Origin: Clostridium estertheticum
Lineage (GTDB): Bacteria; Bacillota; Clostridia; Clostridiales; Clostridiaceae
NCBI RefSeq assembly: GCF_011065935.2
Contig: NZ_JAAMNH020000001.1
Coordinates: 1,385,001-1,449,000, forward strand
Direction: 5' to 3'
DNA: 64,000 nucleotides
The position numbers were made by a program, and so were the translations under genes. Below, piece after piece: positions 41,024-50,488 of this stretch (the stretch's first letter is position 1; each line of letters opens with the position of its first letter). The notes below the pieces were generated by a model. It was not told the DNA's origin. It did no database searches and saw only the letters and a program-made list of their open reading frames with translations.

Positions 41024-43852
41024 ATGCTGCAAATGGTTTTAAGAAAAATGATAAAAAATAGATGGATGGTTTTATGTTTGTTAATTGGTGTCATCATTGC
41101 CACAGCTATGATGAGTAGTATTCCTGAATATACAGGCGGAATACTGCAGAAGGTTCTCACTAAGGATCTTGAAGATTATCAAGTGAAAAATAATGTTTTT
41201 CCAGGTACCTATTACTTAAAACATGATTTTTATTCCGATGATGTTAATGTAAGAAAATCCAAGTATGATGAATTTAATAATATTATAAAGGATGATTTTT
41301 ATAAAACAATAAATATTCCCGCACTATATAAGGTAAATATCTTGAATTTTGAGTATTTAAATACTGAATTTATGAGTGAATATTTAAATAAAAAAGTAAC
41401 AGAGAATATTATGATTAAAGCTATGTCTGATATGGATAAACATATTAAAATGCTTCATGGGCATCATCCTTCCAAAAGTAAAAGTGGGGATGTCTATGAG
41501 GTTATGATTAGCGAAACAGCAATGCATGATTTAGATTTAAAACTGGATTCCACCTATAATATAAAGAAAATAAATACTATAGATGATAATTTTAAGCCTA
41601 TCAATGTAAAGATAGCAGGGGTTTTTGCTCCTGAAAGTACTAATGATACCTATTGGTATCAAGGAAAAGCTTCATATTCTGATAGTTTATTTATGGATTA
41701 TTCACTTTTCTGTAATGAATTTATGAAAAGTAATGATTGTAAAGTATCAAGTGCTGAGTGGTATGCCGCCTTTGATTACCATAAAATTACGTTAAGTAAT
41801 ATAAGTGATATTACAACAAATTTGGATAATCAGTATAAATGGCTTAACTCAAATCAAGCAAAAGATATTAATATACCTTCCTTGGATACTTTAAAAAAAT
41901 ATGACGGAAGGCAAAAACAGTTGAAGACACTTTTGTGGGTGCTTCAGGTTCCTGTAATATTAATGCTGATATTTTATTTGTTTATGGTTTCTCAGCTTAT
42001 TATGGAGGAAGAAAAAAATGAAATAGCTGTACTTAAGAGTAGAGGAGCTACTAGGGTACAAATTTTTAAAAGCTATCTTACGGAAAGTTTGATTTTAAGT
42101 GGTATAGCAATTATATTTGGACCTTTAATTGGTATGTGGATATGTAAACTTCTTGGAGCCTCTAACGGGTTTTTAAATTTTGTTCAAAGAACAAGTTTAC
42201 CAATCTACTTAGATTACAATGCATATTTATATGCTTTAATAGCAATAGGTTTATTTATTTTAACCATGCTTATTCCTGCATTTTTTGCTTCTAAAACTAC
42301 TATTGTTCTTTATAAACAGGAAAAGAGTAAAATTAATAAGAAAGCTATTTGGCAAAAATACTTTATTGATTTTGTGTTTATCGGTATTTCTAGTTATGGT
42401 ATATACAATTATAATGTAAGACAGAATATCATGAATTACAATACTGGAAGTGTAACTGACTTACCTATCGATCCTTTACTATTTTTAATATCTACCTTTT
42501 TTATTTTAGGTGTGGGGCTACTATTTCTTAGAATTTACCCACATATTATTAAATTAGTGTTTTGGATAGGAAAAAAAACATGGTCTCCCACAGCTTATGC
42601 TTCCCTTTTGTCTGTATCACGTTCCACAGGGAAGAATCAGTTCTTAATTTTATTTTTGATTTTTACTCTTTCTATAGGTATTTTTAATGCAAAAGCTGCA
42701 AGGACCATAAATACAAATAATGAAGAGAAAATAAAGTATTCTATAGGGGCAGATGTTACCATAATGGCAAATTGGATTAATGGCGAACGTCCAAGACCCA
42801 TGCCAGGAGCACCTATTACAGATTATGTAGTAACTTATACTGAGCCTGACTATAAACAATATGAAAGTTTATCAGGGGTAGCCTACGCTACAAAAGTATA
42901 TACAAAAAATGACGCCTCTATAACTATGGGTGATAAAGACTCTAGAAACGTTTGTTTTATGGGTATTATCCCAAGTGAATTTGGTAAAACTGCGTGGTTT
43001 AGAACGGATTTACTAACTTATCATTGGTATAATTATTTAAATCTAATGACTAAGGATCCAAGAGCTTTTTTACTTTCACGTTCTTTCCAAAAAAAGTATA
43101 ATATTAAGTTGGGAGATGAGGTAACTGTTACTCTTGGGGAAAGAGGATCCTTAAGTGGAATTGCTTATGCTTTTGTTGATTATTGGCCTACTTACAATCC
43201 ACATCAAGTTAAGGATGAAAATTTACAGCAGGATTTAATAGTTGGGAATTTTAATTATGTGGAAGCAAATCTACCTATAGCGCCCTATGAGGTATGGATT
43301 AAAAAGCAAAATAATGTTACCAGTCAGCAGCTTTATGACGATATAAAAAAGAAGAATTTGAAAGTTAACAATCTAAAAGATACAAGTCAGGAGATTATAA
43401 AAAGTAAAAATGATCCTATCCTTCAAGGAATAAATGGGGCATTAACCTTAGGCTTTTTAGTTACCATGGCAATTACAGCAGTAGGATTTTTAATATATTG
43501 GATTATATCCATAAGGAGCAGAATACTTCAATTTGGTGTACTAAGAGCTATGGGGTTTACCTTCAAAGAGTTAATAAAAATGCTTATTTGGGAGCAGTTT
43601 CTTATATCTGTTACCGCAATTTTTATGGGAGTAATTATTGGTGGAGTTGTTAGTGATATCTTTGTACCTATGCTTAAGGTAGCTTTTAATACTTCGGAGC
43701 AGATACCACCATTTAAAGTTATCGCTTATGGTGGAGATTATATTAAAATATATGCAACAATAGGAATTATTTTATTGGCTGGTTTAATTATAATAGGAAG
43801 ATTTGTATCAAAAATTAAAATTAATGAGGCAATTAAGCTGGGAGAAGATTAA
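41024..43852 (+). CDS. FtsX/MacB-type ABC permease, large
   Basis: 942-residue membrane protein with two FtsX-like modules. N-terminal transmembrane helix (residues about 15-32), a large extracellular domain (about 35-300), a group of transmembrane segments (about 305-440) with VLKSRGATRVQIFKSYLTES, then further helices, a second extracellular domain (about 560-790) and a final FtsX block (LGFLVTMAITAVGFLIYWII, FGVLRAMGFTFKELIKMLIW). The two SRGAT/RAMGF motifs are the family's hallmark. It begins 20 bp behind the adaptor gene, with AGAGGGTG before the ATG. It works with the two following ATPases. Confidence 0.9.
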   Translation: MLQMVLRKMIKNRWMVLCLLIGVIIATAMMSSIPEYTGGILQKVLTKDLEDYQVKNNVFPGTYYLKHDFYSDDVNVRKSKYDEFNNIIKDDFYKTINIPALYKVNILNFEYLNTEFMSEYLNKKVTENIMIKAMSDMDKHIKMLHGHHPSKSKSGDVYEVMISETAMHDLDLKLDSTYNIKKINTIDDNFKPINVKIAGVFAPESTNDTYWYQGKASYSDSLFMDYSLFCNEFMKSNDCKVSSAEWYAAFDYHKITLSNISDITTNLDNQYKWLNSNQAKDINIPSLDTLKKYDGRQKQLKTLLWVLQVPVILMLIFYLFMVSQLIMEEEKNEIAVLKSRGATRVQIFKSYLTESLILSGIAIIFGPLIGMWICKLLGASNGFLNFVQRTSLPIYLDYNAYLYALIAIGLFILTMLIPAFFASKTTIVLYKQEKSKINKKAIWQKYFIDFVFIGISSYGIYNYNVRQNIMNYNTGSVTDLPIDPLLFLISTFFILGVGLLFLRIYPHIIKLVFWIGKKTWSPTAYASLLSVSRSTGKNQFLILFLIFTLSIGIFNAKAARTINTNNEEKIKYSIGADVTIMANWINGERPRPMPGAPITDYVVTYTEPDYKQYESLSGVAYATKVYTKNDASITMGDKDSRNVCFMGIIPSEFGKTAWFRTDLLTYHWYNYLNLMTKDPRAFLLSRSFQKKYNIKLGDEVTVTLGERGSLSGIAYAFVDYWPTYNPHQVKDENLQQDLIVGNFNYVEANLPIAPYEVWIKKQNNVTSQQLYDDIKKKNLKVNNLKDTSQEIIKSKNDPILQGINGALTLGFLVTMAITAVGFLIYWIISIRSRILQFGVLRAMGFTFKELIKMLIWEQFLISVTAIFMGVIIGGVVSDIFVPMLKVAFNTSEQIPPFKVIAYGGDYIKIYATIGIILLAGLIIIGRFVSKIKINEAIKLGED

Positions 43853-43874
43853 GCTGTGTATTGGAGGTATAACA

Positions 43875-44552
43875 ATGACAGAAATATTAAAAACACAGGG
43901 TATATGTCGTGATTTTAAATCGGGGAATGAAACCATACAAGCTCTAAAAAATATAAGCTTTAATGTAAAGAGCGGAACTTTAACCATTCTTAGAGGTCGC
44001 TCTGGTTCTGGAAAAACAACTTTAATAAATCTGTTGGGTGCTATGGATATGCCAAGTAATGGAGAAATATATTTTGATGGCGAAAATATTACAAACATGA
44101 CTGAAATAAAAAGAGATATGCTGAGAAGAAAGCGCATGGGATTTGTTTTTCAGTCAGGAGCACTGATGTCTTATATGTCTGCGTATGAAAACGTTGATTT
44201 TGCACTTAGAATTGCAGGTTTTAATACTAAGGAAAGAGGAATTAGAGCTGAGGAATGTCTTGCCATAGTAGGCTTAAGTAAAAGAAAGGAACACAGACCT
44301 TCTGAAATGTCAGGTGGTGAACAACAAAGGGTAGCTATTGCTAGAGCAATTTCTCATAGACCTAAAATTATTTTTGCTGATGAGCCTACATCAGCCTTGG
44401 ATTCATCTATGAGTATTCAAATAGTAAAAGCATTTAAAGAAATTATTGATAGAGAAGGCACCACTGTTGTTATGACCACACATGATCCAAGTATGATAGA
44501 AATAGCAGATCAGGTTATTACACTTCAGGATGGAGAGATGATGAATGAATAA
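43875..44552 (+). CDS. ABC exporter ATPase, LolD/MacB type (first)
   Basis: 225-residue ATPase. Walker A GRSGSGKTT (about residues 43-51), Q-loop FVFQSGALMSYMSAYENVDF, signature MSGGEQQRVAIARAI, Walker B IIFADEPTSALD and H-loop TTHDP. The ATG at 43875 lies 9 bp behind TTGGAGG; upstream in-frame codons inside the permease gene are not needed. Its last codons overlap the next ATPase gene by 8 bp. Together the two may form a heterodimer driving the large permease. Confidence 0.93.
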   Translation: MTEILKTQGICRDFKSGNETIQALKNISFNVKSGTLTILRGRSGSGKTTLINLLGAMDMPSNGEIYFDGENITNMTEIKRDMLRRKRMGFVFQSGALMSYMSAYENVDFALRIAGFNTKERGIRAEECLAIVGLSKRKEHRPSEMSGGEQQRVAIARAISHRPKIIFADEPTSALDSSMSIQIVKAFKEIIDREGTTVVMTTHDPSMIEIADQVITLQDGEMMNE

Positions 44553-45456
44553 TGAAAGTAAGCCCATAATTGAATGTGAAAACTTAGTAAAAATATATAA
44601 AACTGAAGAAATAGAAGTAGTAGCACTTCAAGGCCTTGATTTAATTGTAGAAGAAGGGGAGCTAATGGCTATTATAGGGAATAGCGGTAGTGGAAAATCA
44701 ACACTTCTAAATATGATTGGAGCTTTGGACAGACCATCTGCAGGAAAGCTATATGTAGATGGCAAGGATTTATTTAAGCTTACAGAAAAACAAATGGCTT
44801 TTTATAAGAGAGATACTGTGGGATTTGTATGGCAAAATAATGCAAGAAATTTAATTCCATACCTTACAGCTTTGGAAAATATAGAGCTTGCTATGAATAT
44901 TGCAGGTAACAAAAATAAAAAAAGAGCATTAGAGCTTTTAGAAATGGTGCAGCTTTCTCATAGAAAAAACAATAAATTAAACCAGCTTTCGGGTGGTGAG
45001 CAGCAGAGGATAGCAATTTCAATTGCTTTAAGTAACAATCCAAGAATACTTTTGGCAGATGAACCTACGGGTGCAGTTGATACTAAAACTGCAGATCAGA
45101 TACTTGACCTTTTTAGAGTTTTAAATTCTACTCAAAAACTTACCATTGTAATTGTTACACATGACAGAACTATTTCTAAGAAAGTGGATAGGGTTGTAGC
45201 AATCAGAGATGGCCGAACCAGTAGTGAATTCATAAGAAAAAAATCTTATGCAGAGGAACTAGAAGAGTTGGAAAAAGGTATAGTAGCTAATGCTGGTGAG
45301 GAAACTCATGAGGAATTAGCCGTCATTGATAAGTCGGGACGTCTGCAGATACCAAAGGAATATATTGAAGCTATAGGGATAAAAGGTAAAAACAAAATAA
45401 AAGTTGAATTAGAGGGTAAAAGAATCATATTGGTTTCACCTAATAGTGTTAAATAG
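44545..45456 (+). CDS. ABC exporter ATPase with C-terminal AbrB-like domain (second)
   Basis: 303-residue protein. Residues 1-235 are a LolD/MacB-type ATPase (Walker A GNSGSGKST, signature LSGGEQQRIAISIAL, Walker B ILLADEPTGAVD, H-loop VTHDR). Residues about 258-303 resemble a SpoVT/AbrB swapped-hairpin domain (AVIDKSGRLQIPKEYIEAIG, then KIKVELEGKRIILVSP). A DNA-binding-type domain on a transporter ATPase is unusual; it may dimerise the ATPase or bind an acidic partner rather than DNA. It overlaps the first ATPase gene by 8 bp. Confidence 0.88.
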   Translation: MNNESKPIIECENLVKIYKTEEIEVVALQGLDLIVEEGELMAIIGNSGSGKSTLLNMIGALDRPSAGKLYVDGKDLFKLTEKQMAFYKRDTVGFVWQNNARNLIPYLTALENIELAMNIAGNKNKKRALELLEMVQLSHRKNNKLNQLSGGEQQRIAISIALSNNPRILLADEPTGAVDTKTADQILDLFRVLNSTQKLTIVIVTHDRTISKKVDRVVAIRDGRTSSEFIRKKSYAEELEELEKGIVANAGEETHEELAVIDKSGRLQIPKEYIEAIGIKGKNKIKVELEGKRIILVSPNSVK

Positions 45457-45478
45457 TAGAGGTTTTATATCTTGTAAT

Positions 45479-45752
45479 CAGTAAGTACTGGTTTGGCTAT
45501 GGTTCAAGTGTAAGTCCTTTAACAATGGAAGGATTTGAAAAATCAAAAGGCTATAAGCTGAGACCTGAAGATATTATTGATGAAGGATATTATAACAATC
45601 CCTTCAGGATTCCATCAAGGCAATTTCTTGATTATATGGATTATATACAGGGTTTTGTGGCAGTTACAGCAAAAGAATGCGTTGATATTGCTCACAAACA
45701 TGGCAGGGAAGCTATCATGTTCCTTGGTGACAATTGGATAGGTACCGTGTAA
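45479..45752 (+). pseudogene. GH112 phosphorylase fragment
   Basis: SKYWFGYGSSVSPLTMEGFE then GYYNNPFRIPSRQFLDYMDY and REAIMFLGDNWIGT match the central part of GH112 beta-galactosyl-N-acetylhexosamine/rhamnose phosphorylases. Both ends are missing; the right side joins a URO-D tail. Confidence 0.65.
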
Positions 45753-45759
45753 TATTTTG

Positions 45760-45834
45760 GTGGATGTAATTCCACCGGAAAATGCCTTAGCAATGTATAA
45801 GACAGCACAAGAGTATGGTTCTTATAACAAATAA
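45760..45834 (+). pseudogene. URO-D C-terminal remnant
   Basis: VDVIPPENALAMYKTAQEYG and SYNK then a stop is the characteristic C-terminal helix of URO-D methyltransferase-like proteins (DxPPENxxAMxxxAxEYG). Only 24 codons survive. Confidence 0.6.
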
Positions 45835-45874
45835 AATCAGAGTAACCATGGAAGATAGGACAATAAAATAAGAA

Positions 45875-45907
45875 AGAGGTAATAAAATTTTTTTATCACC
45901 TTTTTGA
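45875..45907 (+). terminator. Rho-independent terminator
   Basis: AGGTAATAAAA pairs with TTTTATCACCT, followed by TTTTT. It would end transcripts through the remnants at 45.5-45.8 kb. Confidence 0.65.
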
Positions 45908-45965
45908 ATTGTTTGAAAAAGATTCTGAATTTAAAGCTTTTTTGATGGACGGTAGGTCTTTATGA
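45906..45965 (+). pseudogene. Possible GH38 fragment
   Basis: ELFEKDSEFKAFLMDGRSL then a stop resembles the N-terminal region of GH38 alpha-mannosidases (LLExDPEFKxFxxDGQ). Only 19 codons, so weak. Confidence 0.35.
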
Positions 45966-46019
45966 AAAGGCATGGCTAGAAATATGAAAAATAAAATATA
46001 AGCTGAGGAGGTACGAAAA

Positions 46020-48332
46020 ATGTCAAATTTATATTTAAAAAAGTTTCAAGATAATAATTCTAGTCTGGGTATCAGCATAACAAAGTATGCTGGTTCTCAC
46101 CCCATATATTCATGTGAAAGAGCTTTACATGAATTGGACGAAAATCAGAAGGTTTCTTTTTTAGATTCAAGCTGGGAGGTTAGCTATTCACTTACTGAGG
46201 TTCCAAATAATAAAGCTGCAATTGATGGAGAAATTACTTTCAAGCTTCTAAAGGGGCATTTAGAGCAGGCTAATATGTCTGTTAACATATTAGTTAATAA
46301 CTGGTCAAAAGAAAACTACCTATTGATACCTGCTGCTGTATATAACGGAAATAGGTTTAAATCAGTTGAAATACCATATCCGCCAATGCTCACAAAGCAA
46401 GAGGATATAGGCGTTGATATTCCTGTTACCATCACCGATGTACCAAGGCTTAATGTTGCTAATGGAATGTCAAGAATTCAGCTTAGAACTGGAGATATGT
46501 CTACCCCTGCCATAGGTTTTCATGTAGCAAGCCTGAACAAGGGTTTTTTCATGATGACTACTCAGAATACCTCAATTGAAGATTTGGGAATTTCAATAGA
46601 GGAAAATGATGATAGAACTCAGGCTACAATATCGCTTTCAGCTCCTGTAGTTCGCAAAGATTATAAATATGGAATGTGTACCACTAAAGAAATATCGGAT
46701 GATAGAGGATATGACTTTCATGAAAATGATGAGGCTACATTAAGGTTCAGAGTATACTTTTTTGATTGTGATAATATTCCTGACTTGTTTAAATATTTTA
46801 TAAAAATAAGAAAGGATTTAACTGGAAAAGTTACCATGTATAACGAAATACCTTTTTCAAATGCTTGGGACATACAACAAACAAAGTATAACAAGGATAA
46901 TTGGCAGAAAGAATTTGAGTTTTATAGGGTGTCGACTTCTGAATGTATATTTGGAGAATGGCAAACCGGATGGGTAGGTGGAGGAATGAACTCTTTTCCA
47001 TTGCTATTTGAAGGAAATGAACTTTCAATAGAAAGGGCTATAAAAAATTTGGATTTTGCTTTTAGAAAAGCTCAGGCGACTTCAGGATTCTTTTATGGTA
47101 TTGTATATCAGGGAAAGCCTTATGGAGATGGTTTTAATAATCTGGAGAATAAGTCAACTACACTTTTAAGAAAAAATGCGGATATAGTATATTTCATTAT
47201 TAAGCAGTTTATGTTGATGGAAAGCAAAGGCCTTGAAAGTAAAATTTCTGATTCATGGAAGGAAGGTCTTAAAAAGGCCTGTGATGCGTTTGTACGCCTG
47301 TGGAACAAATATGGTCAATTCGGCCAATTTGTTGAAATTTATAAAGAAGAAATTATTATAGGTGGAACTGCAAGTGCAGGAATTGCACCTGCAGCACTTG
47401 CTTTAGCAAGTCATTATTTAGAAAATGACATATATTTACAAGTTGCAAAACAATCTGCTCAGTACTTTTATGATAATTTCACAAAAAAAGGAATCACCAA
47501 CGGAGCTCCAGGAGAAATATGCCAGTGTCCTGACAGTGAATCTGCATTCGCACTACTTGAATCCTATATAATACTTTATGAAACAACTGGAGAGAGAAAA
47601 TGGCTAGACATGGCAGAAGATGCAGCCAACCAGTGTGCTACTTGGTGCATGTCCTATGATTATAGGTTTCCTGAAGAATCTGCCTTTGGAAAGCTAGGGA
47701 GACACTCCGCAGGGGCTGTTTGGGCAAATGTACAAAATAAGCATGCTGCGCCAGGAATTTGTACAATGTCCGGAGATTCACTATTTAAGCTGTTTAGAGC
47801 TACAGGAAACAGTCTATATCTTGAACTCCTACAGGAAATTGCTCATAACATTCCTCAATATCTATCAAGGGAAGACAGGCCTTTGAGAATTTCTTGGTGT
47901 TTTGACAATGATGAGTATAATGGTGATGTTAGTACTAATGGTAATTACATACCTAGTGGCTGGATGAATGAAAGAGTTAATATAAGCGACTGGGAGGGAA
48001 GAGGAAATATCGGAGGTATACCCGGCGGTTCATGCTGGTGTGAAGTTTCTAATATGCTTACATATGTTGAGGTTCCAGGAGTATATATTCAGAAAGATAC
48101 TGGATATGTTTGCGTAATTGATCATATTGAAGCAGAAGTAATTGAAAATAATGAGCAAAAGCTAGTTGTTGAATTAAAGAATACTACCAAATTTTCAGCG
48201 GAAGTAAAGCTCTTGGCAGAAAATACTTGGGATATGGAGAAAGTGTTAGGGCAGAATGCAATGCTTAATTGCCAGAGGGTAATTCTAGATCCATATTCAA
48301 ATGAAATTATGACGTTTTATAAAAATATATAG
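46020..48332 (+). CDS. Glycosidase-like protein with (alpha/alpha)6-barrel character
   Basis: 770-residue cytoplasmic protein, no signal peptide. Residues about 1-270 are beta-rich (SWEVSYSLTEVPNN, GMSRIQLRTGD), like a beta-sandwich. Residues about 310-650 are helical and aromatic, with FGEWQTGWVGGGMNSFPLLF, TSGFFYGIVYQGKPYGDGFN, NGAPGEICQCPDSESAFALL and LGRHSAGAVWANVQNKHAAP. This suggests a six-hairpin barrel. I cannot assign a GH family or catalytic residues; Glu and Asp in CQCPDSESA are candidates. Start ATG behind GAGGAGG. It stands between remnants of other carbohydrate enzymes and probably acts on an imported glycoside. Confidence 0.65.
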   Translation: MSNLYLKKFQDNNSSLGISITKYAGSHPIYSCERALHELDENQKVSFLDSSWEVSYSLTEVPNNKAAIDGEITFKLLKGHLEQANMSVNILVNNWSKENYLLIPAAVYNGNRFKSVEIPYPPMLTKQEDIGVDIPVTITDVPRLNVANGMSRIQLRTGDMSTPAIGFHVASLNKGFFMMTTQNTSIEDLGISIEENDDRTQATISLSAPVVRKDYKYGMCTTKEISDDRGYDFHENDEATLRFRVYFFDCDNIPDLFKYFIKIRKDLTGKVTMYNEIPFSNAWDIQQTKYNKDNWQKEFEFYRVSTSECIFGEWQTGWVGGGMNSFPLLFEGNELSIERAIKNLDFAFRKAQATSGFFYGIVYQGKPYGDGFNNLENKSTTLLRKNADIVYFIIKQFMLMESKGLESKISDSWKEGLKKACDAFVRLWNKYGQFGQFVEIYKEEIIIGGTASAGIAPAALALASHYLENDIYLQVAKQSAQYFYDNFTKKGITNGAPGEICQCPDSESAFALLESYIILYETTGERKWLDMAEDAANQCATWCMSYDYRFPEESAFGKLGRHSAGAVWANVQNKHAAPGICTMSGDSLFKLFRATGNSLYLELLQEIAHNIPQYLSREDRPLRISWCFDNDEYNGDVSTNGNYIPSGWMNERVNISDWEGRGNIGGIPGGSCWCEVSNMLTYVEVPGVYIQKDTGYVCVIDHIEAEVIENNEQKLVVELKNTTKFSAEVKLLAENTWDMEKVLGQNAMLNCQRVILDPYSNEIMTFYKNI

Positions 48333-48381
48333 TGTTGTCAAATTGAAGATTTGAGATTCATAAAATAAAAAATATTTTAAA

Positions 48382-48433
48382 GGGAGTTGGGATTGTGTTT
48401 AACACTATTCACAATATACAGGCTTCAACTCCC
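48382..48433 (+). other. Hairpin upstream of the GH39 remnant
   Basis: GGGAGTTG (48382-48389) pairs with CAACTCCC (48426-48433) across a 36-nt loop. It may be a terminator of the previous gene, though no T-run follows. Confidence 0.4.
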
Positions 48434-48459
48434 AATGAAAATATTTATTGGAGGTAACG

Positions 48460-49132
48460 ATGACTAAAATATCTTTTAATGCAAATCAAACAGGAGAAGT
48501 TTTTGTTCCATATTGGCACAAACTTATTTGTGCGGGGCGAGCAGCAGAAGGTTTAAGAGAAGCTTGGAGAATTCAATTTAAGGAATTACAAAGGGAAATT
48601 GGATTTGAATATATAAGGTTCCATGGACTTTTACATGAGGATATGATGGTTTATCGTGAGAATAATATTATGGAATATCTGAAGTCTTAAAATGGTATTT
48701 TGAAGTTTGGAATGAACCTAACGATAACTTTTGGTCCTCTACCTTGGAAGAGTATTGCAAAATGTATGAATATACAGTTAGTGTAATTAAGTCAATAAAT
48801 AATAATATAAAGGTAGGGCGACCAGCAGCTCCTGGTCATGCCACTGATGGGTTTTCAGATATTGTTGTAATTTTATAACTTACTGCGATAAAAACAATAT
48901 TCCAGCTGATTTTATATCAACCCATCCATATCCCAACAGCTGGCCATTAGATATAGATGGAAATTGTGTTACAGCATATAGAGATTACTGCTTTAACTCA
49001 GTATGAAAGATATTCAATATTTAATGAAAAAAATCTCTCTGTGGAAATAGCTGCAGATGGACTTGAAGGTGATTATAGAATGTTAATAAAACCACATGAT
49101 GTTGTGCTAATTGAACTTCAAAAACAGCTTTA
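48460..49132 (+). pseudogene. GH39 beta-xylosidase-like pseudogene
   Basis: The first 76 codons match the GH39 start (YWHKLICAGRAAEGLREAWR, GFEYIRFHGLLHEDMMVY), then a frame break. A second frame gives WYFEVWNEPNDNFWSST, the GH39 acid/base region, followed by TVSVIKSINNNIKVGRPAAP; a third gives DFISTHPYPNSWPLD, and the C-terminal tail ends at 49132. The length (673 bp) is less than half that of an intact gene. A relative of beta-xylosidases, it fits with the xylose genes further right. Confidence 0.85.
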
Positions 49133-49178
49133 AAATAAGCGGTAAATAACTAAGTGCTTAGTTATTTACTGCTTATTT
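49133..49178. terminator. Bidirectional terminator
   Basis: AAATAAGC-GGTAAATAACTAAG pairs with CTTAGTTATTTAC-TGCTTATTT (49133-49178), nearly perfect over 20 bp, A-rich left and T-rich right. It separates the GH39 remnant (+) from the URO-D 7 gene (-). Confidence 0.85.
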
Positions 49179-49222
49179 GTAAATGAATATATATTTTGAA
49201 AGGAATAGTGTGTTGATATCTT

Positions 49223-50269
49223 TTAATGAATTGTTCCCTTATTTAGTCCATAATGGTAGCATTCATCTAATAGTGCCTCTAAACTCTCTAATTTGCAATC
49301 GTTGGTTAATCCGTTGCCTGCAGTAATCATAAACTTACCTTCTGGTCTGTAATAGGTATCCATTAAGAAGCGTACCTCCTGCCTTACTTCGTCCGGAGTA
49401 CCCCAAGGAATTATTTGTTGTACATCGAAGCCTGCCCAGAAGCAGATATTTCCTCCAAATTTCTCTACTATGTTTTTTTCAGCCATTGTATATTTTTGAA
49501 TAGGATGTATAACGTCAATGCCTATTTCAATAAATTCAGGCAAAAAGAGTTCAATATTACCGCAGGTATGTAGCCAAAAATGCATACCTAATGAATGGGC
49601 TTTATCTACTAATTCTTTGTAATAAGGTTTAAAAAATTCTCTAAATATTTCAGGTGAAAAGAAGGGACCTATTTGTGTTCCTATATCATCAGTTGTAAAT
49701 ATACCATCAAGGTTTAGTTCGCATTTTGCACGTTCAAGCACAGCAATGTAAAAATCAGTAAGTGCTCTAAACAAACGATGTATATTCTCAGGGTAAGTAT
49801 AGAAGTCCATAAGTGCTTCGGTCATTCCACGGAGGCTCCAAAATCTTTCGAACAGCCAAAAACACCAGCATCCAATCCTATAACGACCATCATCTTCAGG
49901 ATTATTAGGAAATATGCCTTTATAATTTGGATCAGGGAAATTATCTAAAATTCCTTGAAGCTGAGAATCCCAATCTGAAATTCCGATTACAGCGTCCAAG
50001 CCGACAGTTCCTTCACTAGAGGGTTTAGAATAATTAACCCATCTGTACTCAGGAGCATCTTCGGGAGCATCGAACACTTCTGGCATATTAAAGCATATTT
50101 GTTGAACATCTTCTGGATATTTACTTAGTAAATCTGCTACCTTATGCTCATTACTTTTAAAGGTACGGGGGTCTGTCCAAAAATTAAATATCATAGGTAC
50201 ACGATTGGCAGTTGATCTACCCTCAATTACTGATTTTACTACTTCACGAGTTAATGGATTAAAACTCAT
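49223..50269 (-). CDS. URO-D-fold methyltransferase-like protein (URO-D 7)
   Basis: 348 residues; N-terminus LTREVVKSVIEGRSTANRVP. His-x-Cys kept in HFWLHTCGNIELFLPEFIEI; the end has Cys, but in a different setting (ITAGNGLTNDCKLESLEALL). GIFTTDDIGTQIGPFFSPEI is comparable to the FGDDxGxQ motif of its relatives, and FWAGFDVQQIIPWGTPDEVR to their GGIDTQTILPFGTPEEV. No corrinoid protein gene is adjacent; it stands divergent from an AraC regulator gene and close to a GH95-like gene, so it may act on a methylated sugar released by that enzyme (inference). Confidence 0.82.
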   Translation of the reverse strand: MSFNPLTREVVKSVIEGRSTANRVPMIFNFWTDPRTFKSNEHKVADLLSKYPEDVQQICFNMPEVFDAPEDAPEYRWVNYSKPSSEGTVGLDAVIGISDWDSQLQGILDNFPDPNYKGIFPNNPEDDGRYRIGCWCFWLFERFWSLRGMTEALMDFYTYPENIHRLFRALTDFYIAVLERAKCELNLDGIFTTDDIGTQIGPFFSPEIFREFFKPYYKELVDKAHSLGMHFWLHTCGNIELFLPEFIEIGIDVIHPIQKYTMAEKNIVEKFGGNICFWAGFDVQQIIPWGTPDEVRQEVRFLMDTYYRPEGKFMITAGNGLTNDCKLESLEALLDECYHYGLNKGTIH

Positions 50270-50488
50270 ATTTACAGCTCCTAACTAATTTTTATTCTAA
50301 ATATATCCAACCTCTTAATTCAATTTATATTTTAAAAGGAATTTAAGATCATGAATTAGATATTTATAAGATAATTATATAGTTCTAAAAATAAATAAAA
50401 AATAGGTTATATTGCTAATTACTGTATTATATTGCTGGAAAGTGATATAATTTTTTTTATAAATATTGTATCTAGACAGGAGAGAAAA

